DNA of 18,215 nucleotides from CAYQDR01 sp964416315 (GCA_964416315.1 CAYQDR010000099.1:1-18215); one strand, 5' to 3'; positions 1-7,168 are shown, counted from the stretch's first letter. Numbers and translations are program-made. Notes: generated by a model from the letters alone, not told the origin.

Positions 1-50
1 CTTCCACTGCACATCTCTCGACTCGTCGACTCTAACTCGGTAAACTCGGG

Positions 51-63
51 CTAGAGGCTCTAG
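51..63. repeat. 13-bp dyad CTAGAG-G-CTCTAG near the IS left end
   Basis: CTAGAG at 51-56 and CTCTAG at 58-63 form a perfect dyad around one central base. Just before it are near-repeats of the form TAACTCGG and TAAACTCGG (33-49). It lies where the left junction of the IS110 element could be, so it may belong to the target or to the element's end. No function can be assigned. Confidence 0.35.
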
Positions 64-89
64 GCGATCGCGTTTCTTGGTGGCAGGGG

Positions 90-235
90 GGCTCAGAGCG
101 GATGCTGACCGCGGTGACGGTCTCGGGGTTCGGGGAGAGCCACGTGTGCTTGCCGCTGGACGGCCAGCATGAGACCCGCTCCCTCGAATCAAACCAGGAG
201 AGGCCCCAACCGGCCACAGGGTGGAGCGCCACGGG
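90..235 (+). ncRNA. Candidate bridge (guide) RNA in the left end of the IS110 element
   Basis: About 300 bases before the transposase carry no credible gene but fold well. GAGCGG (96-101) followed by ATGCTG (102-107) can pair with CAGCAT (165-170) and CCGCTC (176-181): 12 base pairs interrupted only by a 5-base bulge, GAGAC. Inside lie a hairpin between GGTCTC (119-124) and 135-141, and a GCTGG/CCAGC hairpin (155-168) that competes with the outer stem. A small GTGG/CCAC hairpin follows at 221-232. Known IS110-group elements encode a bridge RNA in this position, whose loops pair with target and donor DNA. The structure is seen; the function is inferred by family, and the exact RNA ends are unknown. 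Confidence 0.4.
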
Positions 236-319
236 CACCTGAAGCCCAGAGCGCCAATCAGTGAGCGACCGGCAGGACCTCTCCCCCGGCAGTGTCTCGC
301 GGTCCCAGGGAGGAGCGCA

Positions 320-1543
320 ATGTCCTTCTTCGTCGGCCTGGACTGGGCGGCGACCACGCACGCCGTCGGTGTGATCGACGAGACCGGCACCGTCCGCTGG
401 CGCGGGACCGTGCCCCACACCGCGGCTGGCCTTGCCGAGCTCGTCCAGCGTCTGAGCCGCTTTGGTGCCCCTGCCACGCTGCCCGTCGCCCTCGAGCGCC
501 CGTCGGGCCTCGTGGTCGACACGCTCCTGGAGGCCGGCTTCCCAGTCGTCCCCATCCACCCCAATGTCGTCAAGGCCAGCCGGCTCCGCTACTCCGCGGC
601 CGGCGGGAAGAGCGATCCGGGCGACGCCTACCTCCTGGCCGACCTGCTCCGCACCGATGGCCACCGCTTCCGGCCCTTGCAGCCCCTCGCCGACGAGACC
701 CGCGCCCTCCGGGCCCTCGTCCGCGGCCGCGACGACCTCGTCGCCCAGCGCGTCGCCCTCGCCAACCAGCTGCGCGCCTTCCTCGAGCGCTTCTGGCCCG
801 GCGCGGCGACCATCTTCGCCGAGGTGGACTCCCCGATCGCCCTGGCCTTCCTCACTCGCTACCCCACGCCCCAGAGCGCCGAGCGGCTTGGCGAGCGCCG
901 CCTGGCGCAGTTCCTCCGTCGCCATGCCTACTGCGGCCGTCGCTCCGCGGCCGAGCTGCTGAGCCGCCTGCGCAATGCCCCCCTGAGCCGGACCGGCGAT
1001 GCGGAGACCGAGGTCAGCGGTGAACTCGTCCAAGCCCTGGTCGCGGTCCTCACGCCGCTCGTCGCCCAGATCCAACAACTCTCGGCGGCGATCGCGGCCG
1101 CGTTGGTCCAGCACGCTGATGGCCCGCTCGTCCAGAGCTTCCCTCGCAGTGGGGCCGTCAACGCCGCCCAGATCCTCGCCGAGCTCGGCGACGACCGCGC
1201 TCGCTTCTCCACCGCCGACCAGCTCGCGGCCGAAGCCGGCGTCGCGCCCGTGACCCACGCCTCCGGCAAACACCGCGGTGTCGCCTTCCGCTGGGCTTGC
1301 AACAAACGCCTCCGCCAGGCCCTCACCACGTTTGCCGACAACTCGCGCCACGCCTCGGCCTGGGCGGCCGCCGTGTATGCCCACGCCCGGGCCCGCGGCT
1401 GTGATCATCCCCACGCTATCCGGATCCTGGCCCGCGCGTGGGTCCGTGTGCTCTGGCGCTGCTGGCAGGACCGCCGCCCCTACGACGTCAGCTGCCACCG
1501 TGCCGCCCAACCTCTGCTGGCTGTCCAAGGCGCGAGGGGTTGA
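320..1543 (+). CDS. IS110-family transposase (DEDD recombinase)
   Basis: This 407-residue protein catalyses RNA-guided recombination of the insertion sequence. The N-terminal RuvC-like DEDD domain shows all four acidic residues: D8 (GLDWA), E59 (ALER), D99 and D102 (KSDPGDA). A helical middle section follows. The C-terminal transposase_20 domain begins near residue 270 (FPRSGAVNAAQILAELGD) and carries the AGVAPVTHASGKHRG segment, where S315 is the likely nucleophilic serine. Length matches the family (about 330-450). I chose ATG 320 rather than the upstream in-frame start at 221 because a GGGAGG ribosome site lies just before it and the family begins with this motif. The gene appears intact, so the element may be active. 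Confidence 0.93.
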   Translation: MSFFVGLDWAATTHAVGVIDETGTVRWRGTVPHTAAGLAELVQRLSRFGAPATLPVALERPSGLVVDTLLEAGFPVVPIHPNVVKASRLRYSAAGGKSDPGDAYLLADLLRTDGHRFRPLQPLADETRALRALVRGRDDLVAQRVALANQLRAFLERFWPGAATIFAEVDSPIALAFLTRYPTPQSAERLGERRLAQFLRRHAYCGRRSAAELLSRLRNAPLSRTGDAETEVSGELVQALVAVLTPLVAQIQQLSAAIAAALVQHADGPLVQSFPRSGAVNAAQILAELGDDRARFSTADQLAAEAGVAPVTHASGKHRGVAFRWACNKRLRQALTTFADNSRHASAWAAAVYAHARARGCDHPHAIRILARAWVRVLWRCWQDRRPYDVSCHRAAQPLLAVQGARG

Positions 1544-1556
1544 CACAGGGTGTCTC
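1540..1556 (+). promoter_or_regulatory. TTGACA box and small dyad at the transposase stop codon
   Basis: A perfect -35 hexamer TTGACA (1540-1545) overlaps the transposase stop codon, and GACAC-AGG-GTGTC (1542-1554) forms a 5-bp hairpin. In IS110 elements the right end can supply a -35 box that, in the excised circle, is joined to a -10 box in the left end and drives guide RNA synthesis. The motif is seen here; that role is an inference from the family. The 224 bases from 1544 to 1767 otherwise hold no gene that I recognise. Confidence 0.35.
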
Positions 1557-1767
1557 ATGCGCTACGCCGCTCAGAGGCAAGAGGGGTGCCAGGAAGAGAA
1601 ACGACGAGAGATTGAACAGTTATCAGGTGCCGGGGCCGGCTTCTTGTCAGGCGCTCTGGCTAGGAATCAGCCAGCCTGGCTCGTCTGCTCCCGGAGAGAA
1701 ATGACCTCAGGCTCAGGGGTCCGCCAGCGGCGCCACGGCGGCATCCGGGCGCCGTCGCGCCCGATCT

Positions 1768-2682
1768 TCACCAGGCCGGCGCGAGCGCCACGCACCGGAC
1801 CGCGGGGAGGCCCTTCGCCACGGGCGCCCACGTCGCGCCCCCGTCGTCGGACCGGAAGACGCGGCCGTCCTCGGTGCCGAACGCGACGAGCGACCCGGCT
1901 GCGGCGAGGCATGCCGTGTCGATGTTCCCGCGGAACCATTCGGGGAGCCCGTCGCGGCAGCGCTCGAACGGGCCCCCGTCGTCGAGCCGCTGCCGGTACA
2001 CCGTGGCCCGCCGGCCGCCCGGGCCCGTGGACGCGGAGATCAGTACGGTGTCGCCCGCGACGGCGACCGCGCGAAGGTACCGCGCGTGCAGCCCGTCGGT
2101 GTCGAACCGCCAGATCTGACCGCCGTCCGCGCTCACGCCGAGCCCGATCGCCGCCGCCGCGAGCACGAGGCCGGCGCGCGCGGGGTGGGCCAGGACCTGG
2201 TGGACGTCGGCCTCGATGTCGAGCGTCGGGGTCCACGTGCGGCCGCCGTCCGTGGAGCGGACCACGCCGCCGACGTGGACGTTGACGTAGACGGCGCCGC
2301 CCGCGTCCACCGCGATCGAGCGAGCGTCGGCCGGGTCACCCCAGGGCGTGTGCCACGCGGCGCGACCCTCGACCGCTTCGAACGCCTCGACTGGGGCGAG
2401 CCCCGCGTCCGTCAGGCGGAGGAGGTGCGCGCCCGCCGTCCCCACGAGGAGGCCCACCGGCGTCGCCGCGAGGCACGTCAGCTCGGGCCCCGGGACGCTG
2501 GGGATCTCCAGCCACGCCCCCCGGTCCCCGCGCCAGAGCGTCCGCCCGTCCGTGATCGCCCACCAGCGGGCCCCGTCCCGCGCAAGCGCGGTGACCTCGC
2601 GGCCGGTGAGGTCCTGCCGCTCCTCGCGCCGGAGCCGGTAGAGCCCGCCCGCCGTGCCGACGAGGATGTCGGGGTCTGCCAT
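1768..2682 (-). CDS. Asp-box (BNR-like) beta-propeller protein
   Basis: A 304-residue protein of repeated beta-strand units, probably a six- to seven-bladed propeller of the BNR/VPS10/photosystem II stability-factor type. Three Asp-box motifs (S-x-D-G-G-x-x-W) are visible at residues 143-150, 184-191 and 278-285. The repeated 'LVGTAGG' and 'LVAFGTEDG' strands fit the same fold. No signal peptide or membrane segment is seen, so it is probably cytoplasmic. The start (MADPDILVGT) has a GGGAGG site about 9 bases upstream. Such proteins are often annotated as exo-alpha-sialidase or glycosyl hydrolase, but no catalytic residues of those enzymes are evident. It is divergent from the cupin gene across 79 bases. 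The biological role is unknown. Confidence 0.8.
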   Translation of the reverse strand: MADPDILVGTAGGLYRLRREERQDLTGREVTALARDGARWWAITDGRTLWRGDRGAWLEIPSVPGPELTCLAATPVGLLVGTAGAHLLRLTDAGLAPVEAFEAVEGRAAWHTPWGDPADARSIAVDAGGAVYVNVHVGGVVRSTDGGRTWTPTLDIEADVHQVLAHPARAGLVLAAAAIGLGVSADGGQIWRFDTDGLHARYLRAVAVAGDTVLISASTGPGGRRATVYRQRLDDGGPFERCRDGLPEWFRGNIDTACLAAAGSLVAFGTEDGRVFRSDDGGATWAPVAKGLPAVRCVALAPAW

Positions 2683-2707
2683 CGCCCCAGCCCTCCCGGG
2701 CCCATTG

Positions 2708-2716
2708 TGCTATCGT
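2708..2716 (+). promoter_or_regulatory. Extended -10 box candidate for the cupin gene
   Basis: TGCTATCGT reads as an extended -10 (TG-n-TATCGT) 46 bases before the cupin start. No good -35 box is seen upstream, which is compatible with an extended -10 promoter. It lies in the short divergent region shared with the propeller gene. Weak evidence. Confidence 0.3.
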
Positions 2717-2761
2717 AGGCGCCGCGGCGCCAGCCCGAGTCGCGCCGGGAGGAGGTCCGCG

Positions 2762-3175
2762 ATGGGCGAGGGGTGGTTCCACAACCTGCGCGAGGGCGGC
2801 ATCCCCCGCGAGCTCGCCAAGGGCATCCGGGCCCGGGTCTTCCCGGGCGAGCACGTCATGCTGTCGGTGGTCGAGCTCGAGCCGTGGTCGGAGTCCCCCG
2901 TCCACTCCCACCCGAACGAGCAGTGGGGCGTCTGCCTCGAGGGGGAGTGGATCCGGATCCAGGACGGCCGCGAGTACCCCGTCAAGGCGGGCGACTTCTG
3001 GCAGACGCCACCCCACGTCCCGCACGGCGGGCGGACGCTTGGCCAGCGCTGCGTCATCCTCGACATCTTCGCCCCGCCGCGCGAGGAGTACCGCCGCCCG
3101 GGCCGGGGCCTCGGAGCCGCGACCGTCCACGCGCCGAGCGGCGGTGGCATTGACCCCCCGGGACGCCCCGGGTAG
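2762..3175 (+). CDS. Small single-domain cupin protein
   Basis: A 137-residue cupin. Motif 1 is HSHPNEQWGVCLEG, giving likely metal ligands H48, H50 and E53 or Q54. Motif 2 is GDFWQTPPHVPH (77-88), with H88 (or H85) as the last ligand. The fold binds a divalent metal and serves dioxygenases, isomerases or sugar/ligand-binding proteins; the substrate cannot be told. The start at ATG 2762 is supported by GGGAGGAGG at 2747-2755. Its stop codon (TAG, 3173-3175) overlaps the -10 box of the promoter preceding the riboswitch, so it probably ends a separate transcript. The C-terminal tail (from about 115) is glycine/proline-rich and looks disordered. Confidence 0.85.
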   Translation: MGEGWFHNLREGGIPRELAKGIRARVFPGEHVMLSVVELEPWSESPVHSHPNEQWGVCLEGEWIRIQDGREYPVKAGDFWQTPPHVPHGGRTLGQRCVILDIFAPPREEYRRPGRGLGAATVHAPSGGGIDPPGRPG

Positions 3176-3178
3176 ACT
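3150..3178 (+). promoter_or_regulatory. Sigma70-like promoter for the riboswitch operon
   Basis: TTGACC (3150-3155, five of six matches to the -35 consensus) is separated by 17 bases from TAGACT (3173-3178, four of six matches to the -10 consensus). It would start transcription near 3185, directly at the beginning of the TPP riboswitch, which is where a riboswitch promoter should be. It overlaps the end of the cupin gene. Confidence 0.55.
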
Positions 3179-3185
3179 CGGGATC

Positions 3186-3288
3186 GAGGATCGCGGGAGC
3201 TCGGGAAGAGCCGAGCTGAGAGGGCAGCCCGCCTCGCTGCCGACCGCTTGAACCTGACCTGGGTAATACCAGCGCAGGGAGGGTCACG
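3186..3288 (+). ncRNA. TPP riboswitch (THI element)
   Basis: The conserved thiamine pyrophosphate aptamer is clear: CTGAGA at 3216-3221 and the 3' core TTGAACCTGACCTGGGTAAT (3248-3267) followed by ACCAGCGCAGGGA. Possible pairings are P1 GATC (3189-3192) with GGTC (3282-3285), P2 GCGG (3193-3196) with CCGC (3244-3247), and P3 GCTCGG (3199-3204) with CCGAGC (3211-3216). The optional extra stem appears as GGCAGC/GCTGCC (3223-3241). It senses TPP and here precedes a PhnD-type importer operon. A strong terminator follows, so the expected logic is transcriptional shut-off at high TPP. Confidence 0.95.
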
Positions 3289-3313
3289 GGCGCCTGCACC
3301 GGCCGGCGCGACG

Positions 3314-3353
3314 GCGCTGCACCGCGGATCCGCGGTGCGGCGCTGTTGTTTCT
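3314..3353 (+). terminator. Intrinsic terminator, expression platform of the riboswitch
   Basis: A 13-bp stem (3314-3326 with 3331-3343, one U-G pair) closed by a GATC loop is followed by the T-rich run TGTTGTTTCT (3344-3353). It lies between the TPP aptamer and the first gene, 26 bases before the start codon. The sequence CTGCACCG occurs both upstream (3294-3301) and in the 5' arm (3317-3324). The first copy could pair with the 3' arm (CGGTGC, 3333-3338) to act as an antiterminator. Confidence 0.8.
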
Positions 3354-3378
3354 GAGGATCGAGACCGGGAGGACGACG

Positions 3379-4266
3379 ATGAGCATGCGTGCGCTGCGGG
3401 TGGTCACCGCACTGGGTGTGGCGCTCGCCTTGCCGGGGGGCGCGCCGGAGCTCTGGGCGCAGAGCCCGAAGCCGCTGCACCTGGTGCTGACGCCGTCTCA
3501 GAAGCCGACGGACCTCCTCGCGGCCGGTGAGGAGTTCGGCGCCGCGCTCGGCAAGCTGATCGGGGTCCCCGTCCGCGTGACGGTGGCCTCCGACTACGCG
3601 GCCGTGGTGGAGGCGCTCCGCAACAAGACGGCCGATCTGGCCTTCGTCCACCCGGCCGGCTACGTGCTGGCCAACCGGGAAGCCAAGGCCATGATCATCG
3701 CCAAGGATCGGTGGCACGGCAACACCTCGTACACGGCGCGGATCTTCGTGCGGAAGGAGTCGGGGCTGAAGACGCTCGAGGAGCTCCGGGGGAAGACGAT
3801 CGCGTTCGTGGACCCCTCGAGCACGTCCGGGTACGTCTATCCGATGGTCATGCTGATCCAGCGGGGGCTCGTCCAGAACCGCGACCCGAAGACCTTCTTC
3901 AAGGACGCGGTCTACGCGGGCTCCCACGACGCCGCGCTCCAGGCGCTCCTCAAGGGGCACGTGGACGCGATCGCCTCCTTCGACCAGGCGCGCGAGCAGT
4001 ATCTCAAGGACCCGGCCGAGCGCGAGAAGCTGACCTGGGTCGCCGAGAGCGAGCCGATCCCGGAGGGCGGCATCTGCGGGCGCGAGGGGCTCGAGCCGGC
4101 GATGGTGGCCAAGGTGCGGGCGGCGCTGCTCCAGATGCGCGGGCCCCAGTACGAGCCCATGCTGAAGAAGCTCTACGACATCGACGGGTTCGAGCCGGCC
4201 GAGGACCGCGAGTATGCCCCCGTGCGGTCCGCGATGGATCTGCTCGGCTGGCGCCCCAAGCGGTGA
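3379..4266 (+). CDS. PhnD-family periplasmic substrate-binding protein of an ABC importer
   Basis: A 295-residue solute-binding protein of the phosphate/phosphite/phosphonate (PhnD-like) family. It has an N-terminal signal peptide (RALRVVTALGVALALPGG, cleavage around residues 27-29, no lipobox cysteine). Family motifs are FVHPAGYVLA (89-98) and DPSSTSGYVYP (145-155), where S148-T149-S150 would grip the phosphoryl group. ATG 3379 is chosen because GGGAGG lies at 3367-3372; an in-frame upstream start at 3346 would fall inside the terminator region. It is the first gene after the TPP riboswitch. The ligand is therefore more likely a thiamine-related or phosphorylated precursor than a generic phosphonate; this is inference. 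Confidence 0.88.
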   Translation: MSMRALRVVTALGVALALPGGAPELWAQSPKPLHLVLTPSQKPTDLLAAGEEFGAALGKLIGVPVRVTVASDYAAVVEALRNKTADLAFVHPAGYVLANREAKAMIIAKDRWHGNTSYTARIFVRKESGLKTLEELRGKTIAFVDPSSTSGYVYPMVMLIQRGLVQNRDPKTFFKDAVYAGSHDAALQALLKGHVDAIASFDQAREQYLKDPAEREKLTWVAESEPIPEGGICGREGLEPAMVAKVRAALLQMRGPQYEPMLKKLYDIDGFEPAEDREYAPVRSAMDLLGWRPKR

Positions 4267-4288
4267 GGCTCGGGTCTCGACCCGAGCC
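4267..4288 (+). promoter_or_regulatory. Perfect 9-bp hairpin between binding-protein and ATPase genes
   Basis: GGCTCGGGT (4267-4275) and ACCCGAGCC (4280-4288) form a perfect stem with a CTCG loop, starting one base after the stop codon of the binding-protein gene. No T-run follows, so it is not a full terminator. Such intercistronic stems commonly protect the upstream mRNA from 3' exonucleases or attenuate readthrough, giving more binding protein than membrane components. Confidence 0.6.
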
Positions 4289-4317
4289 CCACCGCTGACC
4301 TGGCCCCCGTGGGGCCG

Positions 4318-5064
4318 ATGATCGAGGTCCGGGGGCTGCGGGTCGTCCGGCCCCCCGACACCGTCGCCCTCTACGGCGTCGATCTGGCGGTCCAGCCGGG
4401 CGAGTTCGTGATCATCATCGGGCGGAGCGGCGCGGGGAAGACGACGTTCCTCCGCTCCATCAACCGCCTCGTCGAGCCCACGGCGGGCCGGGTGCGTGTC
4501 GCGGGGCGCGAGGTCACCGGGGCCCCGCCCGCCGAGCTGCGCCTCGTCCGCCGCCAGATCGGCATGATCTTCCAGCAGTTCAACCTGGTCCGGCGCGCGT
4601 CCGTGCTCGAGAACGTCCTGGCGGGACGGCTCGGCTACGTGCCGGCGCTCCCGAGCCTGCTCGGGCGGTTCCCGGGGCCCGACCGGGAGGTCGCCCTCGA
4701 GTGTCTCGTGCAGGTGGGCCTCCGCGACCTCGCCGACCGCCGGGCGGACACGCTCTCCGGGGGGGAGCAGCAGCGCGTCGCCATCGCCCGCGCGCTCGCG
4801 CAGGCGCCGAGCGTGATCCTCGGGGACGAGCCGACGGCGAGCCTCGACCCCCAGCTCACGGGCAGCATCATGGGGATCCTCAGGCAGATCAACCGGGAGC
4901 GCGGGCTCACCCTGGTCGTGAGCCAGCACCAGCTCGAGACGGCGCTCGAGTACGCGGGCCGGATCGTGGGGTTCCGCGCCGGCCGGATCGTCTTCGACGG
5001 GCCGCCGGCCGCGGTGACGCCCGCCGCGGTGAAGGCGATCTACGGGGAGGACGCAGCGCCGTGA
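4318..5064 (+). CDS. PhnC-type ABC transporter ATP-binding protein
   Basis: A 248-residue ATPase that powers the importer. It shows Walker A GRSGAGKT (35-42), Q-loop at Q86/Q87, signature LSGGEQQR (146-153), Walker B VILGDE (166-171) and the switch histidine H204 (VVSQHQ). The segment ENVLAGRLGY (98-107) is typical of PhnC proteins. I prefer ATG 4318; an in-frame GTG at 4309 would add three residues, and neither has a strong ribosome site. It overlaps the permease gene by four bases (GTGA), indicating translational coupling. Confidence 0.9.
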   Translation: MIEVRGLRVVRPPDTVALYGVDLAVQPGEFVIIIGRSGAGKTTFLRSINRLVEPTAGRVRVAGREVTGAPPAELRLVRRQIGMIFQQFNLVRRASVLENVLAGRLGYVPALPSLLGRFPGPDREVALECLVQVGLRDLADRRADTLSGGEQQRVAIARALAQAPSVILGDEPTASLDPQLTGSIMGILRQINRERGLTLVVSQHQLETALEYAGRIVGFRAGRIVFDGPPAAVTPAAVKAIYGEDAAP

Positions 5065-5810
5065 GGCGCGGGCGTGGGCTCACGCTCCTCATCGGGCTCG
5101 TCGTCCTGGTGGCCGTCGCCTGGGACACGGGAGCCGACCCGGTGCGTTTCTTCCGTGGCACCCCGTGGATGCTCGACTTCGTCCGGCGCTCGCTGCCCCC
5201 CGACCTGCGGGTGCTGCGGCCGGCGCTCGAGGGCGCGTTCAAGACCGTCGAGATCGCGCTCCTCGGGACGGCGGCCTCGGCCGCCCTCGCCGTGCCCCTC
5301 GGCTTCCTCTCCGCGCGGAACGTCGCGCCCCCGTCGGTCTTCTACCCGGCACGCGCCACCCTGAACTTCCTCCGCAGCATCGACACGCTGGTCTACGCGC
5401 TGCTCTTCGTGGCCGCCGTGGGCCTCGGGCCGTTCCCCGGCGTCCTGGCGGTCGTCGCGTACACGACCACCTCGCTCGCGAAGCTCTACTCGGAAACGAT
5501 CGAAGGGATCGACCCGGGTCCGGTGGACGCGATCACCGCGACCGGGGCGACGCGGCTCCAGGTCCTCCGGTTCGGCGTCCTCTCCCAGGTCCTCCCGCTC
5601 TTCCTGTCGTACATCCTCTACCGGCTCGAGTCGAACATCCGGGCGGCGACCGTGCTCGGGTTCGTCGGCGCCGGCGGGATCGGCTTCTACCTCCAGACCT
5701 ACCTCCGGATGATCGACTACCCCGCCGCTTCCACCGTCCTTCTGGTGACGGTCGCGATGGTGATGGCGGTGGACTTCCTGAGCTCGCGCCTGCGCGCCCG
5801 CCTGGTCTGA
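5061..5810 (+). CDS. PhnE-type ABC transporter permease
   Basis: A 249-residue inner-membrane permease. Hydrophobic segments are seen around residues 6-20, 64-85, 108-135, 172-188, 196-212 and 222-240. The EAA-type loop that docks on the ATPase is AITATGATRLQVLRFGVLSQ (157-176), followed by the VLGFVGAGGIG motif usual in PhnE. The start is GTG 5061, overlapping the ATPase stop in the arrangement GTGA, with GGGGAGG at 5044-5050. Longer in-frame starts lie inside the ATPase gene and are not credible. Same operon as the binding protein and the ATPase. Confidence 0.9.
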   Translation: MRRGRGLTLLIGLVVLVAVAWDTGADPVRFFRGTPWMLDFVRRSLPPDLRVLRPALEGAFKTVEIALLGTAASAALAVPLGFLSARNVAPPSVFYPARATLNFLRSIDTLVYALLFVAAVGLGPFPGVLAVVAYTTTSLAKLYSETIEGIDPGPVDAITATGATRLQVLRFGVLSQVLPLFLSYILYRLESNIRAATVLGFVGAGGIGFYLQTYLRMIDYPAASTVLLVTVAMVMAVDFLSSRLRARLV

Positions 5811-5833
5811 CCGCGGAACACCGGAGGGCTGAC

Positions 5834-7168
5834 GTGACCGACGCGTACTTCGACTGGACCGCGGCGCAGTTCGACCCGGCGCGGATCTTCGCCAAGCCGG
5901 AGGCGCTGGCGGGCATCCGGGTCCTCGATCTCTCGGTTATCATCCTCGGCCCGGCCACGGCGGACTTCCTCGGCGAGCTCGGGGCGGAGGTGATCAAGGT
6001 CGAGATGCCGGGATCGGGGGACGTGACGCGGATCCTCGGCGGCGCCGCCCTGTTCTGGCAGAACGTGTCGGTCGTCTTCTTCGCGCAGAACCACTCCAAG
6101 TACCACCTGGGCCTCGACATGCACCTGCCGGAGGGGCAGGCCCTGATCCGGAAGCTCGCCGCGCGCTCGGACGTCGTGATCGAGAACTTCAAGGCGGGGA
6201 CCCTCGAGGAGAAGTTCGGGATCGGCTACCGCCAGCTCCGGGCGGTCAACCCCCGCCTGATCTACGTGGCCAACACCGGGTTCGGCCAGTGGGGCCCGTA
6301 CGCGCGCGGGCGTGCGTCGTACGACGGGCTCGCCCAGGGCGTCTCGGGGCTCACGGCGATCACCGGCGAGGAGGGGGCACCGCCCACGAAGATCGGCAAC
6401 TACATCGGGGACTGGTACGGCGCCTGCCTGTCCGCCCTCGGCACCCTCGCGGCGCTCCACTGGCGCGACCGGACGGGGGAGGGGCAGTTCGTGGAGGTGG
6501 CGCAGTGCGAGGCGCTGCTCCGCGCCATGGACTGGACCTGGCTCTACGCCGGCCTGACCCGGAAGGACCGCCCGCGGACCGGCAACCGGGACCCGGTCTT
6601 CGCGCCGTCCGGGGTGTACCCCTGCCGGGACGGCTACGTCGCGCTGGTGGCGGGGACCGAGGCGGAGCTCCAGGGGCTCGCCCGGCTGCTCGGCCGGCCC
6701 GAGCTGGCGACGGATGCGCGGTTCGCCACGGCCGAGGCGCGCCGCCGGCCCGCGCACGCGGCGGCGCTCGACGGGCTCGTCGCCGCATTCTGCGCCGACC
6801 GGACGCGAGTCGAGGTGGAGGCGGCGGCGCGGCGGCACGGGGTCGCGGCGGCCCCGGTCATGAGCGCCCGGGACCACTGCGAGAGCGCCCACTTCCGCGC
6901 CCGCCGCTCCGTGTGGGAGCACGAGGACCCGGTCTACGGCCGGATGGTCGAGTACGGCCCGGCGCCGAAGCTCTCGGCCACCCCGGCTCGCATCCGGTGG
7001 GCGGGGAAGCCGGTCGGGTTCCACAACGAGTTCGTGCTGAAGCGGCTCCTCGGGCTGAGCGAGGCCGAGATCCGGGAGCTGGAGGCGAAGCGGGTGATCG
7101 GCAAATGGGCGGACCGGGTGGGCGCGAAGCCCCCCGACCGCTGGAAGGGCGAGGGACGGCTCGAATGA
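5834..7168 (+). CDS. Class III CoA-transferase (CaiB/BaiF family), catalytic-type subunit
   Basis: A 444-residue family III CoA-transferase, which moves CoA between carboxylic acids through an aspartyl-CoA anhydride. Family landmarks: RVLDLSVIILGPATADFLGE followed by LGAEVIKVE near the N-terminus, VIENFKAGTLE, and NPRLIYVANTGFGQWGPY. The catalytic aspartate is D193 in KIGNYIGDWYGA, followed by LAALHWRDRTGEGQ. Start is GTG 5834 with GGAGG at 5823-5827. It begins 23 bases after the permease, so it likely belongs to the riboswitch-controlled transcript. Substrate unknown; it is slightly longer than formyl-CoA transferases. It pairs with the next gene. Confidence 0.92.
   Translation: MTDAYFDWTAAQFDPARIFAKPEALAGIRVLDLSVIILGPATADFLGELGAEVIKVEMPGSGDVTRILGGAALFWQNVSVVFFAQNHSKYHLGLDMHLPEGQALIRKLAARSDVVIENFKAGTLEEKFGIGYRQLRAVNPRLIYVANTGFGQWGPYARGRASYDGLAQGVSGLTAITGEEGAPPTKIGNYIGDWYGACLSALGTLAALHWRDRTGEGQFVEVAQCEALLRAMDWTWLYAGLTRKDRPRTGNRDPVFAPSGVYPCRDGYVALVAGTEAELQGLARLLGRPELATDARFATAEARRRPAHAAALDGLVAAFCADRTRVEVEAAARRHGVAAAPVMSARDHCESAHFRARRSVWEHEDPVYGRMVEYGPAPKLSATPARIRWAGKPVGFHNEFVLKRLLGLSEAEIRELEAKRVIGKWADRVGAKPPDRWKGEGRLE

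Larger units (their letters stand above)
60..1560 (+). mobile_element. IS110-family insertion sequence (ends not resolved)
   Basis: The element is recognised from its IS110-type transposase (320-1543) and the long non-coding stretch before it. IS110 elements lack classical terminal inverted repeats and usually make no target duplication beyond a dinucleotide core, so I cannot fix the ends from one copy; the limits given are a minimal estimate. The long upstream non-coding part, rather than a long downstream part, suggests the IS110 group rather than the IS1111 group. The flanks (1-60 and about 1560-1767) are less GC-rich than the neighbouring genes and contain no recognisable coding sequence. 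Confidence 0.5.

Noticed and set aside
32..1558. Long reverse-strand reading frame of 508 codons opposite the transposase
   Set aside because: It mirrors a well-matched IS110 transposase, its composition is the usual Gly/Ala/Arg/Glu-rich antisense of GC-rich codons, and no family motif is seen.
1768..2682. Sialidase function for the Asp-box protein
   Set aside because: Asp-boxes are structural; the catalytic arginine triad and tyrosine of sialidases are not evident.
2710..4929. Reverse-strand frame of 739 codons across the importer region
   Set aside because: It runs antisense through the cupin, riboswitch, binding-protein and ATPase genes, and its His/Arg/Asp/Leu-rich sequence is typical of a shadow frame.
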